Positions 34,864 through 44,006 of a stretch of DNA of 64,000 nt are shown here, piece by piece (position 1 is the stretch's first letter; each line of letters starts with the position of its first letter). Location of the stretch: NCBI GenBank assembly GCA_965208775.1, contig OZ242360.1, positions 1,798,001 to 1,862,000 of the forward strand, written 5' to 3'. Below the pieces are notes generated by a model, which saw nothing but the letters and a program-made list of their open reading frames with translations, did not search any database and was not told where the DNA came from. The DNA is from JAPOVO01 sp026708165. Lineage in GTDB: Bacteria; Chloroflexota; UBA11872; VXNJ01. A program made the translations under genes and the position numbers.

Positions 34864-37021
34864 CGACGGCTCCTTCGGCATCTAGGGCTTGCAGTTTTAT
34901 TTCGCCGTCCTCACAAACGGCCTCGATGATCGATCCCGACGCCGTGCTCTCGATCAGCACGTTCGCGAGCGGTTGTTCGATCTCGACTTCGATCATCAGC
35001 CGGAGCGGCCGGGCCCCGTCGTTTGCCTTTAGAGTCCGGCGGACAAGCTCTTCGAGAACCTCGCCCTTGAACGAGAGCTCGGCGTCCTTGTCACGTGCCC
35101 TGGCGGCGACGTCAGATAGCATCCGCCTCCCGATCTCCCGAAAGTCGGCTTCTTCGAGAGGCTTGAACGCCATCAAACGGTCGAGCCGGTTGATGAATTC
35201 CGCGGGAAGCTCCCGCCGCACTCGCGCCAGGAGTCTGTCTTTCGCGCTTTGATTGAACTCCCGGGGAGCGTTTGAAGACCCGAATCCTATCGACGCGGCG
35301 GCGTTGTTGGCCGCGTTCGAGGTCAGAATCAAGATAGTGTTGCGGAAGTCCACGTGCTTGCCCGTGGAATCGGTAAGCTGGCCGTCTTCCATGACTTGTA
35401 GCAGGATGGCGCGAACGGCCGGATGCGCCTTGTCGATCTCGTCGAACAGAATCACCGTGTACGGCTCCCGCCTCACTGCCTCCGTTAACTGACCCGGATC
35501 GTCGTGACCGATGTATCCGGGCGGCGCTCCTATCAGCCGAGCCGTCGTATAGGGTTCGCTGTATTCGCTCATGTCGATACGGACGAGCTTGTCGGCGCTG
35601 CCCAGCACAAACTCCGCCAGTGCCGTCGCCGTCTCCGTCTTACCGACTCCGCTAGATCCCACGAATAGGAATACCCCGATGGGTCTGGCCGTGTCTTTCA
35701 GTCCAGCCGCCGCCCGCCGCAGCGATCTGGACAGCTCGCCCAATACCTCGTCCTGTCCCACGATGCTGCGGGCGAGCGCCTCCTCCATTCCACGAAAACG
35801 CTCCTTGTCGCCTTGCTTGAGGTTTGCGATGGGAATGCCCGTCCACTGGGCGATCACGTCGGCGACCTGGTCGGCGGTGATCGATTCACGGGTTTGCCGC
35901 AATTCGGCGTGCCACTTCCGCCTTTCGATCAACAGCTCCTCGCGAACGTCAGCCTCCCTGGAAGCGACGGTGAGTATCTCCTCCGATTCCGCGTCGTCCG
36001 GCAATGCTTCCCGCTCGCTCCGAATCTCATCGAGCCGACGGCGCAGCTCCCGGATACGCTCGGGCGGCATTAGACGTCTGACCTTGGCCTTCGCCATCGA
36101 TTCGTCCATCAGGTCAATCGCCTTGTCGGGCAGAAACCGGCTGCTGATGAATCGTTTGGATAATGTGACCGCGGCCTCCAATGCGTCGTCGTCGATGGCG
36201 AGGCCGTGGAATTCTTCGTATTTGTCGCGCAGTCCCATCAAAATCCGCACGGCGTCCTCGGCGGTAGGTTCCTCAACGTCCACCGGCTGGAAGCGTCTGT
36301 ACAGCGTTTTGTCGTTGGAGAAATACCGCCGGTATTCCTCCCAGGTCGTGGCGCCGATCATCTTGAGCTGTCCTCTGGCGAGCACGGGTTTCAACAGATT
36401 CGCCGCGTCGAGCGCGCCGACGGCGCCGCCCGCTCCCAGGACCATGTGGACCTCGTCCACGAAGAGCACTACGTTTCCCGCCTCCCGCACCTCCTTGATT
36501 AGCCGCTGAATCCGCTCTTCGAACTCGCCGCGGTACTTGGTGCCCGCGATCATCGACGGCAAGCTGAGCGAAACAATCTGCTTGTCCTTGAGGCCCGCCG
36601 GCACTTCGCCCCGCGCTATCCGCTGCGCCAACCCCTCGACCACGGCGGTCTTTCCAACCCCTGCCGAGCCGACCAGTATCGGGTTGTTCTTCGTCCTTCT
36701 CATCAGGATTTCGATCATCCGGTTCATCTCGGCTTCGCGGCCGATCACCGGGTCCATCGCGCCCTTTCTCGCTTGCGCGGTCAAATTGCGGCCGTATTGT
36801 TTGAGGATCGACCCTTTTTTGCCGCCGCCGAACAGCCAGCGCCTCGAGCTTCCCGATCCACCAGGCCCTCTGGACCGCCCGCGGCTGCCCGACCGAAAAG
36901 CCAGGCCGACTCGAACCGTGCGGGTCCTGGTCGAGATGTGTGGAAATCGCCTGCTCCGCGCCGGTTCCGACACGCTGCCGGACGTCGCCGGTCTGCGCGG
37001 GCCGTGTCTTGCTACGAACAA
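34838..37021 (-). CDS. clpC: ClpC-like AAA+ unfoldase lacking the N-domain
   Basis: This 727-residue, two-ring Clp ATPase threads proteins into ClpP. The first ATPase module has GSAGVGKTAVVEGLA and VVLFVDEVHMVLGAGG. A short ClpC-type middle region follows (residues ~340-400), and then the second module with GSSGVGKTETATALA and ILFDEIDKAHP. An IGF tripeptide (ASIGFGSS) matches the ClpP-docking loop. The usual Clp N-terminal repeat domain is replaced by ~75 Arg/Gly/Ser-rich residues. The TTG start at 37021 has GGAG seven bases upstream. Confidence 0.88.
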   Translation of the reverse strand: MFVARHGPRRPATSGSVSEPARSRRFPHISTRTRTVRVGLAFRSGSRGRSRGPGGSGSSRRWLFGGGKKGSILKQYGRNLTAQARKGAMDPVIGREAEMNRMIEILMRRTKNNPILVGSAGVGKTAVVEGLAQRIARGEVPAGLKDKQIVSLSLPSMIAGTKYRGEFEERIQRLIKEVREAGNVVLFVDEVHMVLGAGGAVGALDAANLLKPVLARGQLKMIGATTWEEYRRYFSNDKTLYRRFQPVDVEEPTAEDAVRILMGLRDKYEEFHGLAIDDDALEAAVTLSKRFISSRFLPDKAIDLMDESMAKAKVRRLMPPERIRELRRRLDEIRSEREALPDDAESEEILTVASREADVREELLIERRKWHAELRQTRESITADQVADVIAQWTGIPIANLKQGDKERFRGMEEALARSIVGQDEVLGELSRSLRRAAAGLKDTARPIGVFLFVGSSGVGKTETATALAEFVLGSADKLVRIDMSEYSEPYTTARLIGAPPGYIGHDDPGQLTEAVRREPYTVILFDEIDKAHPAVRAILLQVMEDGQLTDSTGKHVDFRNTILILTSNAANNAAASIGFGSSNAPREFNQSAKDRLLARVRRELPAEFINRLDRLMAFKPLEEADFREIGRRMLSDVAARARDKDAELSFKGEVLEELVRRTLKANDGARPLRLMIEVEIEQPLANVLIESTASGSIIEAVCEDGEIKLQALDAEGAVDEGVASTG

Positions 37022-37048
37022 CGAACAGCTCCAGGGAAGCCGGTCACG

Positions 37049-37210
37049 CTACGAGGGCAGCGGGAGCGCGTCAATGATGTTCTGCAGCGCGTTCGACACG
37101 CTGTCTCCGATCAGGGTGATGATGGCGATCAGCGTAATAATGAACGACGCGATTACGAGCGCGTAACCCGCCACGCCCTGTCCCCGGTTTGCCCACCTCG
37201 AATCACCCAA
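37049..37210 (-). CDS. Small Flp/class IVb pilin-like protein
   Basis: This gene of about 53 residues begins at a TTG at 37208-37210 (GAGGTGA five bases upstream); an in-frame GTG at 37217-37219 is an alternative giving 56 residues. The product has RGQGVAGYALVIASFIITLI, followed by a Gly/Asp/Ser turn and SNALQNIIDAL. This is the layout of Flp pilins, where a short basic leader precedes a hydrophobic helix. The usual Glu at position +5 (VEY) is replaced (AGY). No prepilin peptidase or Tad secretion genes are nearby. It ends 27 bases before clpC. Confidence 0.6.
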   Translation of the reverse strand: MGDSRWANRGQGVAGYALVIASFIITLIAIITLIGDSVSNALQNIIDALPLPS

Positions 37211-37219
37211 GATGCTCAC

Positions 37220-37452
37220 CTCTGTCTATTCCGACGATCGAGGCTCGGTTTTTTGCGGTCCCGCAGCCGACCTATATGGAATTTTATCTGCGAACCGACC
37301 ACCGGCCCCCGCAGGCTCGTTTCGCTCCGCGATCGCGGCCCGCGCCGGGAAGTCCTCGCATCCAGTTTATTGGTAAAATCAAGCGATGATAATTTCCTTG
37401 GAGCTTCCCCCTTAGGGGGCTGCGATTCGGACCTTTTGGCTCCGCAGCTCCA
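37220..37452. other. Intergenic region upstream of moaC
   Basis: No gene is seen here. It contains an AT-richer stretch with a GATAAT -10-like box at 37388-37393 and a five-pair hairpin, CCCCC-TTA-GGGGG, at 37407-37419. It is probably the leader and promoter of moaC. I could not fold a molybdenum-cofactor riboswitch from it. Confidence 0.4.
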
Positions 37453-37947
37453 GTGACGCTCACCCATCTGGACGACGCCGGTCGACCGCGCATGGTCGAC
37501 GTAAGCGCCAAGCGGCCGTCGGTCCGCCAGGCGACCGCATCGGGTGAGGTCCGCGTCAAGCCCGAAACGCTGGAGATGATCACCGCGCAGAACCGGGGCG
37601 GCCCCACCGCGCTCAAAAAGGGCGACGTCTTATCTGTAGCTCAGATCGCCGGAATTTCGGCGGCCAAGCGGACATGGGACCTCATTCCCCTGTGCCACCA
37701 GCTGCCGCTCGAATCGGTGGCCGTGAATCTCTCACCCGACCGGAACGAATCGAGAGTCGAAATTACGGCGACGGCAAAAACCTTCGCCCGCACCGGCGTC
37801 GAAATGGAAGCGCTGACCGCGGTCAGCGTCGCCGCGCTGACGTTGTACGACATGTGCAAGGCGGTGGATAAGTCGATGCGCATAGGCAACATACGGCTAT
37901 TGCGGAAAACGGGCGGATCGAGCGGCGACTTCGTTGCTGATGAGTGA
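37453..37947 (+). CDS. moaC: Cyclic pyranopterin monophosphate synthase MoaC
   Basis: This 164-residue enzyme works in molybdenum cofactor biosynthesis, converting the MoaA product to cyclic pyranopterin monophosphate. Signature blocks are MVDVSAKRPSVRQATASG, KRTWDLIPLCHQLPLE and GVEMEALTAVSVAALTLYDM. GTG is the start; the family N-terminus LTHLDDAGRPRMVDVS supports it. No other moa gene lies in the window. Confidence 0.94.
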   Translation: MTLTHLDDAGRPRMVDVSAKRPSVRQATASGEVRVKPETLEMITAQNRGGPTALKKGDVLSVAQIAGISAAKRTWDLIPLCHQLPLESVAVNLSPDRNESRVEITATAKTFARTGVEMEALTAVSVAALTLYDMCKAVDKSMRIGNIRLLRKTGGSSGDFVADE

Positions 37948-38034
37948 CCTCCCGAATCCGAAGGTCTCCGCCAGAGAACGCCGGGAGCCGGCGAGTAGAC
38001 GCGTTTCGTTATCGGACCAAGAGGAGTAAAGGGC

Positions 38035-40497
38035 TTGGAAGAGGACCTCACAGGTCGAATTGAACCGATAGCCCTCGAAACCGAAATGGGCGAGGCGTAC
38101 CTGGACTACGCCATGAGCACGATCGTCTCGCGGGCCATACCGGACGTCCGAGACGGCCTGAAGCCCGTTCAAAGGCGAATCCTTTACGCCATGCAAGACC
38201 TCGGCGCGCGCTCCAACTCGCAATTTCGAAAGTGCGCCCGCATCGTCGGCGAGACGATGGGCAAATACCATCCCCACGGCGAGGCTGCGATATACGACGG
38301 GCTCGCGCGAATGGCACAGCCGTTCAGCCTGCGCTACATGCCGGTGGAAGGCCAGGGGAACTTCGGCTCGGTGGATGGCGACCCTCCCGCGGCCATGCGC
38401 TATACGGAGGCGCGCCTGTCGAGGCTCGCCGAGGAAATGCTGGCCGACATCGACCGGGATACCGTCGACTTCGTCGAAAACTTCGATTCGTCGGCGGAGG
38501 AGCCGCTCGTGCTGCCCGCCAAGGCGCCGAATCTCCTGATAAACGGCGCGTCGGGCATCGCCGTCGGGATGGCGACGAACATCCCGCCTAACAACTTCCG
38601 CGAAATAGCCGACGCGGTGAACGCGTTACTGGAGAATCCCGACCTTTCCGGCGACGAGCTTTCCAAGATCGTGCTCGGACCGGATTTCCCGACCGGCGCG
38701 ATCATCAGCGCCGAGGGCATTCGCTCGGCCTACGGCACTGGCCGCGGCCGCATTCTGGTCCGCGCTCTGGTTAACCCTGAAGAGTCGCGAGAGGGCCGCA
38801 ACTTACTGGTCGTCAGCGAGCTTCCCTACCAGGTCAACAAGGCCAAACTGACCGAGAAGATCGCCACGCTGGTCAGATCCAAGACCATCGAGGGCATAAG
38901 CGACATCAGGGACGAAAGCGACCGCGAAGGAATGCGGCTCGTCATCGAACTGCGCCGCGACGCCTATCCAACCAAGGTCCTCAACCAGTTGTACAAGCAC
39001 ACCGCGCTGCAAACTACGTTCGGCGTCAATATGACGACCCTGGTCGACGGTCAGCCGCAGACGGTCAGCCTGCGGCAGGCGCTGCAGGAGTTCATCAAGC
39101 ATCGGGAGGAGGTCGTAACCAGGCGCGCCCGGTTCGATCTATTGCGCGCCCTCGACCGCGCGCACGTGCTGGAGGGTTTTCTCACCGCCCTCGACAACAT
39201 CGACGAGGTGGTTGCGATCATCCGGGCGTCCGAGACCACAGACGACGCCCGCGCGGCGCTGATGGAGCGGTTCGATTTAAGCGAGATTCAGGCCAACGCG
39301 ATTCTTGACATGCAGTTGCGCCGGCTCGTCGCGCTCGAAGCTCAGAAGCTCCGGGACGAGTTGGCGGAGCTTCGAAAGCGGATAGCCGAGCTGGAGGCGT
39401 TGCTCGCCGACATGAGCATTGTTCACGGCGTCATCCGCGAAGAAACGCTTGAGCTTCGCGAGCGATTTGGCGACGCTCGGCGTACGCGAATAGTCAACAT
39501 CACGGGCGATCTTACCGACGAGGACCTGATTCCTGACGAAGATTGCGTCGTGACCATTACTCGCCGGGGATATGCCAAGCGTCAGCCCACGGATACCTTC
39601 CGTATCCAGGGCCGGGGCGGCAAGGGGATTCGAGGACTGGTTGTTAAGGACGACGAGATTCGACACTTTCTCGTCACCAAGAGCCACGATCACATACTCG
39701 CGTTCACCAACCGCGGTCGCGTGTTCAAGCTCAGGTGCTACGACCTTCCGCGCATGAGCCGCGAAGCGCGCGGCGTGGCGATGGTCAACCTTCTCCCGCT
39801 CGAACGCCGCGAGCGAGTCACGGCGCCCATAGCGTTCCCGAATTTCGAGGCTGGCGAGCACCTTCTGATGGGCACGCTGAGGGGAGACGTCAAGCGGACC
39901 GCGCTCACTCGATACGCCTCGGTGCGGTCCAATGGCATTCAGACCATGAACCTGAAGCCCACGGACGAGTTGGGATGGGTCCGGCTGTCGAACGGCGATA
40001 ACGGGGTGATGTTCGTCACCCGGCTAGGCATGGCGATCCACTTTCACGAAGACGGTGTCCGCAGCAGCGGGCGCACCAGCGGAGGCGTGCGCGCGATGCG
40101 ACTCCGCGAAGACGACGAAGTGGTATCGATGGACCTCACCCAAGAGGGAGGCTATTTGCTGGTCGTCACCAATGAGGGCTACGGCAAGAAAATGCCCCTG
40201 ACCGAGTTTCGATCGCAGGGCCGGGGCGGCTTTGGCATGAAAGCGATCAATCTCTCAGAAAAGACCGGCCACGTGGTAGCGGCCCGGGTCATATCCGATC
40301 CGGGGGAGGACATCCTGCTTCTGTCTACCATCGGCCGCCTCATCCGGTTGAGCCTCGGCGAGGTCAGGCCCATGCAGCGCTACGCCAAAGGGATGATCCT
40401 GATGCGATTGAACGAGGGCGAGGAGGTGGCCGGGCTGGCCGTTTCCGGCGACGGGCGGGAGACGGTCGCTCCCCAAAACGGGTCTCCAGCGGACTAA
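38035..40497 (+). CDS. gyrA: DNA gyrase subunit A
   Basis: This 820-residue subunit breaks and rejoins DNA in supercoiling. Landmarks are YAMSTIVSRAIPDVRDGLKP, QRRILYAM, the active-site Tyr in AAMRYTEARLS, and a C-terminal beta-pinwheel with the GyrA box variants QGRGGKG and QGRGGFG. The TTG start has AGGAG about eight bases upstream. The QRDR region (HPHGEAAIYDGLARMAQ) has Glu and Ile where fluoroquinolone-sensitive enterobacteria have Ser and Asp-region residues, which is common outside that group. ParC is possible but less likely because the GyrA box is present. Confidence 0.93.
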   Translation: MEEDLTGRIEPIALETEMGEAYLDYAMSTIVSRAIPDVRDGLKPVQRRILYAMQDLGARSNSQFRKCARIVGETMGKYHPHGEAAIYDGLARMAQPFSLRYMPVEGQGNFGSVDGDPPAAMRYTEARLSRLAEEMLADIDRDTVDFVENFDSSAEEPLVLPAKAPNLLINGASGIAVGMATNIPPNNFREIADAVNALLENPDLSGDELSKIVLGPDFPTGAIISAEGIRSAYGTGRGRILVRALVNPEESREGRNLLVVSELPYQVNKAKLTEKIATLVRSKTIEGISDIRDESDREGMRLVIELRRDAYPTKVLNQLYKHTALQTTFGVNMTTLVDGQPQTVSLRQALQEFIKHREEVVTRRARFDLLRALDRAHVLEGFLTALDNIDEVVAIIRASETTDDARAALMERFDLSEIQANAILDMQLRRLVALEAQKLRDELAELRKRIAELEALLADMSIVHGVIREETLELRERFGDARRTRIVNITGDLTDEDLIPDEDCVVTITRRGYAKRQPTDTFRIQGRGGKGIRGLVVKDDEIRHFLVTKSHDHILAFTNRGRVFKLRCYDLPRMSREARGVAMVNLLPLERRERVTAPIAFPNFEAGEHLLMGTLRGDVKRTALTRYASVRSNGIQTMNLKPTDELGWVRLSNGDNGVMFVTRLGMAIHFHEDGVRSSGRTSGGVRAMRLREDDEVVSMDLTQEGGYLLVVTNEGYGKKMPLTEFRSQGRGGFGMKAINLSEKTGHVVAARVISDPGEDILLLSTIGRLIRLSLGEVRPMQRYAKGMILMRLNEGEEVAGLAVSGDGRETVAPQNGSPAD

Positions 40498-40538
40498 TCG
40501 ATCTGAGTCGATATGACCATCCCGGCCGGCCGAGCAAA

Positions 40539-41216
40539 GTGAAGCTGTGTCTGTTCGACATGGACCACACGCTGCTCCGGCTCAGGCTTGACCCCATTCC
40601 CGTATACGCCGAGGTGATTTCCCAACACGGCTTCAAAGTGGACTTCAACGAGCTCGAACGCGCCTACATGGAGTCCTGGGACCTCTATCTGACGCGCGGT
40701 TTCGAATTCCCCACCGACCGTGACGCTTACCTCCACTGCGCCGGCCATACCCTGAAACTGGTCGGGATCGAGCAGGACGACGCCCGGATGGCCGAGATAA
40801 TCATGCGGCGGTTCGAGGCGACGAAATCGGTCGATGCCTATGGCGACGCAATTGCGACGGTCAAAGAGATCCGAGCCTGCGGGCTTCGGATTGGTATCGC
40901 GACCGGACGCTGGCACGACCCTTCCAGCGACCTGGAGATGGTGGGACTCAGCAGTTACCTGGACGTCGTCTACTATTCCGGGATGTTAGGAACGCAGAAG
41001 GATGCGCCGGAGTATTGGATGAGACTCCTTGAGCGTGAGGGTCTGGCAGCCGGCGAGGTCATGTTGATAGACGACAACGCCCCTGCCGTGACCACGGCGA
41101 GGGCAACTGGCATTACCGCCTTTCGTATCCAGAGGCCCGACTCTCCGATCCCCTCGCCCGACCCCGTTGACCTGACCGAGCTGACTGCATTGCCGCCGAT
41201 GCTGGAATCCTTGTGA
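40539..41216 (+). CDS. HAD-superfamily hydrolase
   Basis: This 225-residue phosphatase-like enzyme has HAD motif I FDMDHTLLRLRLD, motif II region IGIATGRW, and motif III/IV EREGLAAGEVMLIDDNAPAV. It has an alpha-helical C1 cap at residues ~20-95. A GTG start without a clear ribosome binding site follows gyrA by 40 bases, so cotranscription is likely. Substrate is unknown. Confidence 0.85.
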   Translation: MKLCLFDMDHTLLRLRLDPIPVYAEVISQHGFKVDFNELERAYMESWDLYLTRGFEFPTDRDAYLHCAGHTLKLVGIEQDDARMAEIIMRRFEATKSVDAYGDAIATVKEIRACGLRIGIATGRWHDPSSDLEMVGLSSYLDVVYYSGMLGTQKDAPEYWMRLLEREGLAAGEVMLIDDNAPAVTTARATGITAFRIQRPDSPIPSPDPVDLTELTALPPMLESL

Positions 41217-41285
41217 CAAAACCGCTACTGTCTCAGGTACGATTTCGATCGACACAGGCGCCTTTGGCACAGGAGGGGTGAAAAG

Positions 41286-41885
41286 CTGCAATTCGCCAAA
41301 CTGGAGGTAGGCAACCCCAACAAGCGGGCTTCCGTGCGACAGGGGGAACGCTATCCCAAGCTCTCGCTTGGCGTCGGCCCGACCATCACTGTTCCCGCGA
41401 ACTCCGGCAGCGCCGCGGATATCCGGCTGCTTTCCGTTCGGGTAAAGGCCGAAGCACCGGCGTTACCCGTTCTAGGACTTTCCATAGGTCCGCCGCCCAA
41501 CCGCACCGCGGAGAACGTCGCTGCGCTTGTCAGATATATACATCCCGACACCAAGAGGGCGCTGCTGCCGCAGCCGGTCGCAGGGATCTGGGTACGGGAA
41601 GGTCACTCCGGGCTGCCGGAAACCGACTACACGCGGCAGATCGAGCCCACCCTGGCGGCGGGAGAGTCGTTGCTTTTGCTCGTTGCGGCGAAGGTCGCCG
41701 GGGAAAGCAATGGCTACGGCCTGGAAGTCACAATCCTGGAGGGACTGCTCAACCCCGAGATGCTGATCGCGGAGCCTGAGGCGACGGTCCAGATCGATCT
41801 CGCCGCCGAAGGGGTTGCCGCCAGCGCCCGTTTCCAGCTTCAGAATCCGGGAGCGGGACTCGACGAGTTCGCGCTGACCGACTGA
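41286..41885 (+). CDS. Hypothetical protein, possible CTG start
   Basis: This is a strand-rich, Pro/Ala/Gly-rich protein of 183-199 residues that I do not recognise. The frame is open from upstream. A CTG at 41286 has AGGAGGGG at ideal spacing and yields MQFAKLEVGNPNKRASV. The first standard start is GTG at 41334, with no ribosome binding site. Repeated hydrophobic strands (ALPVLGLSIGP, SLLLLVAAKVA) suggest a beta-sandwich. It follows the HAD gene by about 70 bases. Confidence 0.55.
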   Translation: MQFAKLEVGNPNKRASVRQGERYPKLSLGVGPTITVPANSGSAADIRLLSVRVKAEAPALPVLGLSIGPPPNRTAENVAALVRYIHPDTKRALLPQPVAGIWVREGHSGLPETDYTRQIEPTLAAGESLLLLVAAKVAGESNGYGLEVTILEGLLNPEMLIAEPEATVQIDLAAEGVAASARFQLQNPGAGLDEFALTD

Positions 41886-41921
41886 TCGAGGCGGCTGGCC
41901 TCCTAGGGCACGGCGGCGGGT

Positions 41922-43880
41922 TTACGCCGGTGCGGCCTCTCTGGCGCGCTTGAGGTGTACCATCAGCACCGAAACGTCGGCTGGAGTAACGCCGCCTACT
42001 CTTGAGGCCTGACCCAGCGTCGCGGGGCGCATTCGCTCCAGCTTGTGCCGGGCCTCGGTTCGCAATCCGGTTATCTGACTGAAGTCGAAATCGTCGGGAA
42101 TCGAAGCGCCCTCCATCTTGCGCGCCCGCTCGACCATCTGATTCTGCTGATCGATGTAGCTGCGGTACTTGATTTGAAGCTCAACCTGCTCGGCAATGTC
42201 CGGTTCGACCGGCTCGATGCCGGTCAGCCGCCTGAGCACGTTCAACTTCATGCCCGGCCTCCTGAGGAGATCCCTGGCCGGCGCCGTCTGGGTGGTCGGC
42301 CGCGAGTCGATGGCGTTCAGCTCGGCCTTCAGGTCGTCAGACGGCCGCACCCGCGCCGAATCGAGCCACTCCAGCGCGCGCCCCATTGCGGCTCGCTTGC
42401 GCCGAACGGCATCCATCCGACCGGCGGACGCCAGTCCAACCTGACCGCCGAGGGGCGTCAGGCGGAGGTCGGCGTTGTCTTGCCTGAGCAGAAGACGGTA
42501 TTCGGCGCGGGAAGTGTGCAGGCGGTAGGGTTCGTCGATTTCCTTCGTCGTCAGGTCGTCGATCATCACTCCGATATAAGCCTCCGACCTGGACAGCGTT
42601 AGAGGTTCTTCGCCGCGGCAGCCGAGCGCGGCGTTGATGCCGGCCATCAGGCCCTGGGCCGCCGCCTCTTCGTATCCGGTCGTGCCGTTGATCTGACCGG
42701 CCAGGTAAAGTCCCCGCGCCCGCCGCGCCTGGAGACTCGGCTCAATCTGCTGCGAAGGCACGTAGTCGTACTCGATCGCGTAACCGGGTCGTGTCATTTC
42801 GCAATTGGCCATGGCGGGAATACTGCGCAGCATCGCGAGCTGCACGTCCTCGGGCAGGCTCGTGTTGGCTCCCTGAACGTAGACCTCGTACGTCTGGAAC
42901 CCCTCGGGTTCGAGGAACAGCTGGTGCGAGTCCTTGTCGGCGAACCTGACGATCTTGTCTTCGATGGAAGGGCAGTAGCGCGGACCGGTGCTCTTGATGG
43001 CTCCGGTGAACATGGGCGCGCGGTCGAGATTCGACCGGATTGCGCCGTGCGTGCGCTCGTTCGTGTAGACCGAGTAGCAAGGCATCTGCACTCGCCAGCC
43101 ATCGAGGGCCGTGCCGGGATACACGGGGTCGGGATCAAGTGTCATGAGCTCGTCCGCGCCCACGGGATCGAAGCTGAAACCCAGCGGCGAGTCCCAACCC
43201 GGCTGAATCTCGGTCTTGGAAAAATCGATGGTCCTCGCGTCGACGCGCGGCGGAGTGCCCGTCTTCAGCCTGCCGAGGGTGAATCCGTGCTCGGCCAGGT
43301 CTTCCGATAGCCCCTTCGACGGAAATTCCCCGGCGCGACCGGCTTCGTAGGTAGCGTCGCCGACGAAGATCCTGCCATTGAGAAACGTCCCCGTAGTTAT
43401 CACAACGGAGCGGGAACGGATCGCCCGTCCCAATTGCGTTACCACGCCGTCGACCCGCCACTGCGCCTCGCCGTTGCGGACGATTGGACTCCAGAGAAGT
43501 CCCGTGACCGCCGCCTGCTTGAGGTCCAGTCCATCCTGCCGTTCGAGCACCTTCTTCATGGCGATTCCGTAGAGCTGCTTGTCGCTTTGCGCACGCAGCG
43601 CCTGGACGGCAGGCCCCTTGCCGGTATTGAGCTTGCGGATTTGGATGAACGTGCGGTCGGTGTTGCGCCCCATCTCCCCGCCCAGCGCGTCAATCTCGCG
43701 CACGAGATGACCTTTCGCCGGACCGCCTACCGACGGATTGCAAGGCATCCCGGCGACGGAATCCAGGTTCATCGTCAGCAGCAGGGTCGAGCTTCCCATG
43801 CGAGCCGCCGCCAGGGCGGCCTCGCAGCCCGAGTGGCCCGCCCCGACAACTATTACGTCGTAGATTTGATCGTCAGGCAT
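41922..43880 (-). CDS. mnmG: tRNA uridine-5-carboxymethylaminomethyl enzyme MnmG
   Basis: This 652-residue flavoprotein modifies wobble uridine with MnmE. The FAD fold VIVVGAGHSGCEAALAAARM starts at residue 9. It has SVGGPAKGHLVREIDALGG, the GTPxRVDxRT block TGTPPRVDARTIDFSK, and the C-terminal GVTPADVSVLMVHL. I chose the ATG at 43880, not the longer frame to 44000, because the Rossmann motif sits at its normal distance there and AAGGA precedes it. Confidence 0.95.
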   Translation of the reverse strand: MPDDQIYDVIVVGAGHSGCEAALAAARMGSSTLLLTMNLDSVAGMPCNPSVGGPAKGHLVREIDALGGEMGRNTDRTFIQIRKLNTGKGPAVQALRAQSDKQLYGIAMKKVLERQDGLDLKQAAVTGLLWSPIVRNGEAQWRVDGVVTQLGRAIRSRSVVITTGTFLNGRIFVGDATYEAGRAGEFPSKGLSEDLAEHGFTLGRLKTGTPPRVDARTIDFSKTEIQPGWDSPLGFSFDPVGADELMTLDPDPVYPGTALDGWRVQMPCYSVYTNERTHGAIRSNLDRAPMFTGAIKSTGPRYCPSIEDKIVRFADKDSHQLFLEPEGFQTYEVYVQGANTSLPEDVQLAMLRSIPAMANCEMTRPGYAIEYDYVPSQQIEPSLQARRARGLYLAGQINGTTGYEEAAAQGLMAGINAALGCRGEEPLTLSRSEAYIGVMIDDLTTKEIDEPYRLHTSRAEYRLLLRQDNADLRLTPLGGQVGLASAGRMDAVRRKRAAMGRALEWLDSARVRPSDDLKAELNAIDSRPTTQTAPARDLLRRPGMKLNVLRRLTGIEPVEPDIAEQVELQIKYRSYIDQQNQMVERARKMEGASIPDDFDFSQITGLRTEARHKLERMRPATLGQASRVGGVTPADVSVLMVHLKRAREAAPA

Positions 43881-44006
43881 CAACCGGAAGTCCTTGTCTA
43901 ACGTATTCAAAAGTAACAGAACGCGCGGAGGAGCGGCCTTCCACTGGTATACTCGCCCAACGTTCGACACGCGCGCGCCAGCCGCCAGTACCGTGACCAC
44001 AGGGAT

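Noticed and set aside
37380..37452. Molybdenum-cofactor riboswitch before moaC
   Set aside because: Only a five-pair hairpin is evident; the multi-helix architecture and conserved loops could not be found.
43881..44000. Longer MnmG start
   Set aside because: It would displace the FAD motif from its usual distance to the N-terminus; the ATG at 43880 fits the family.
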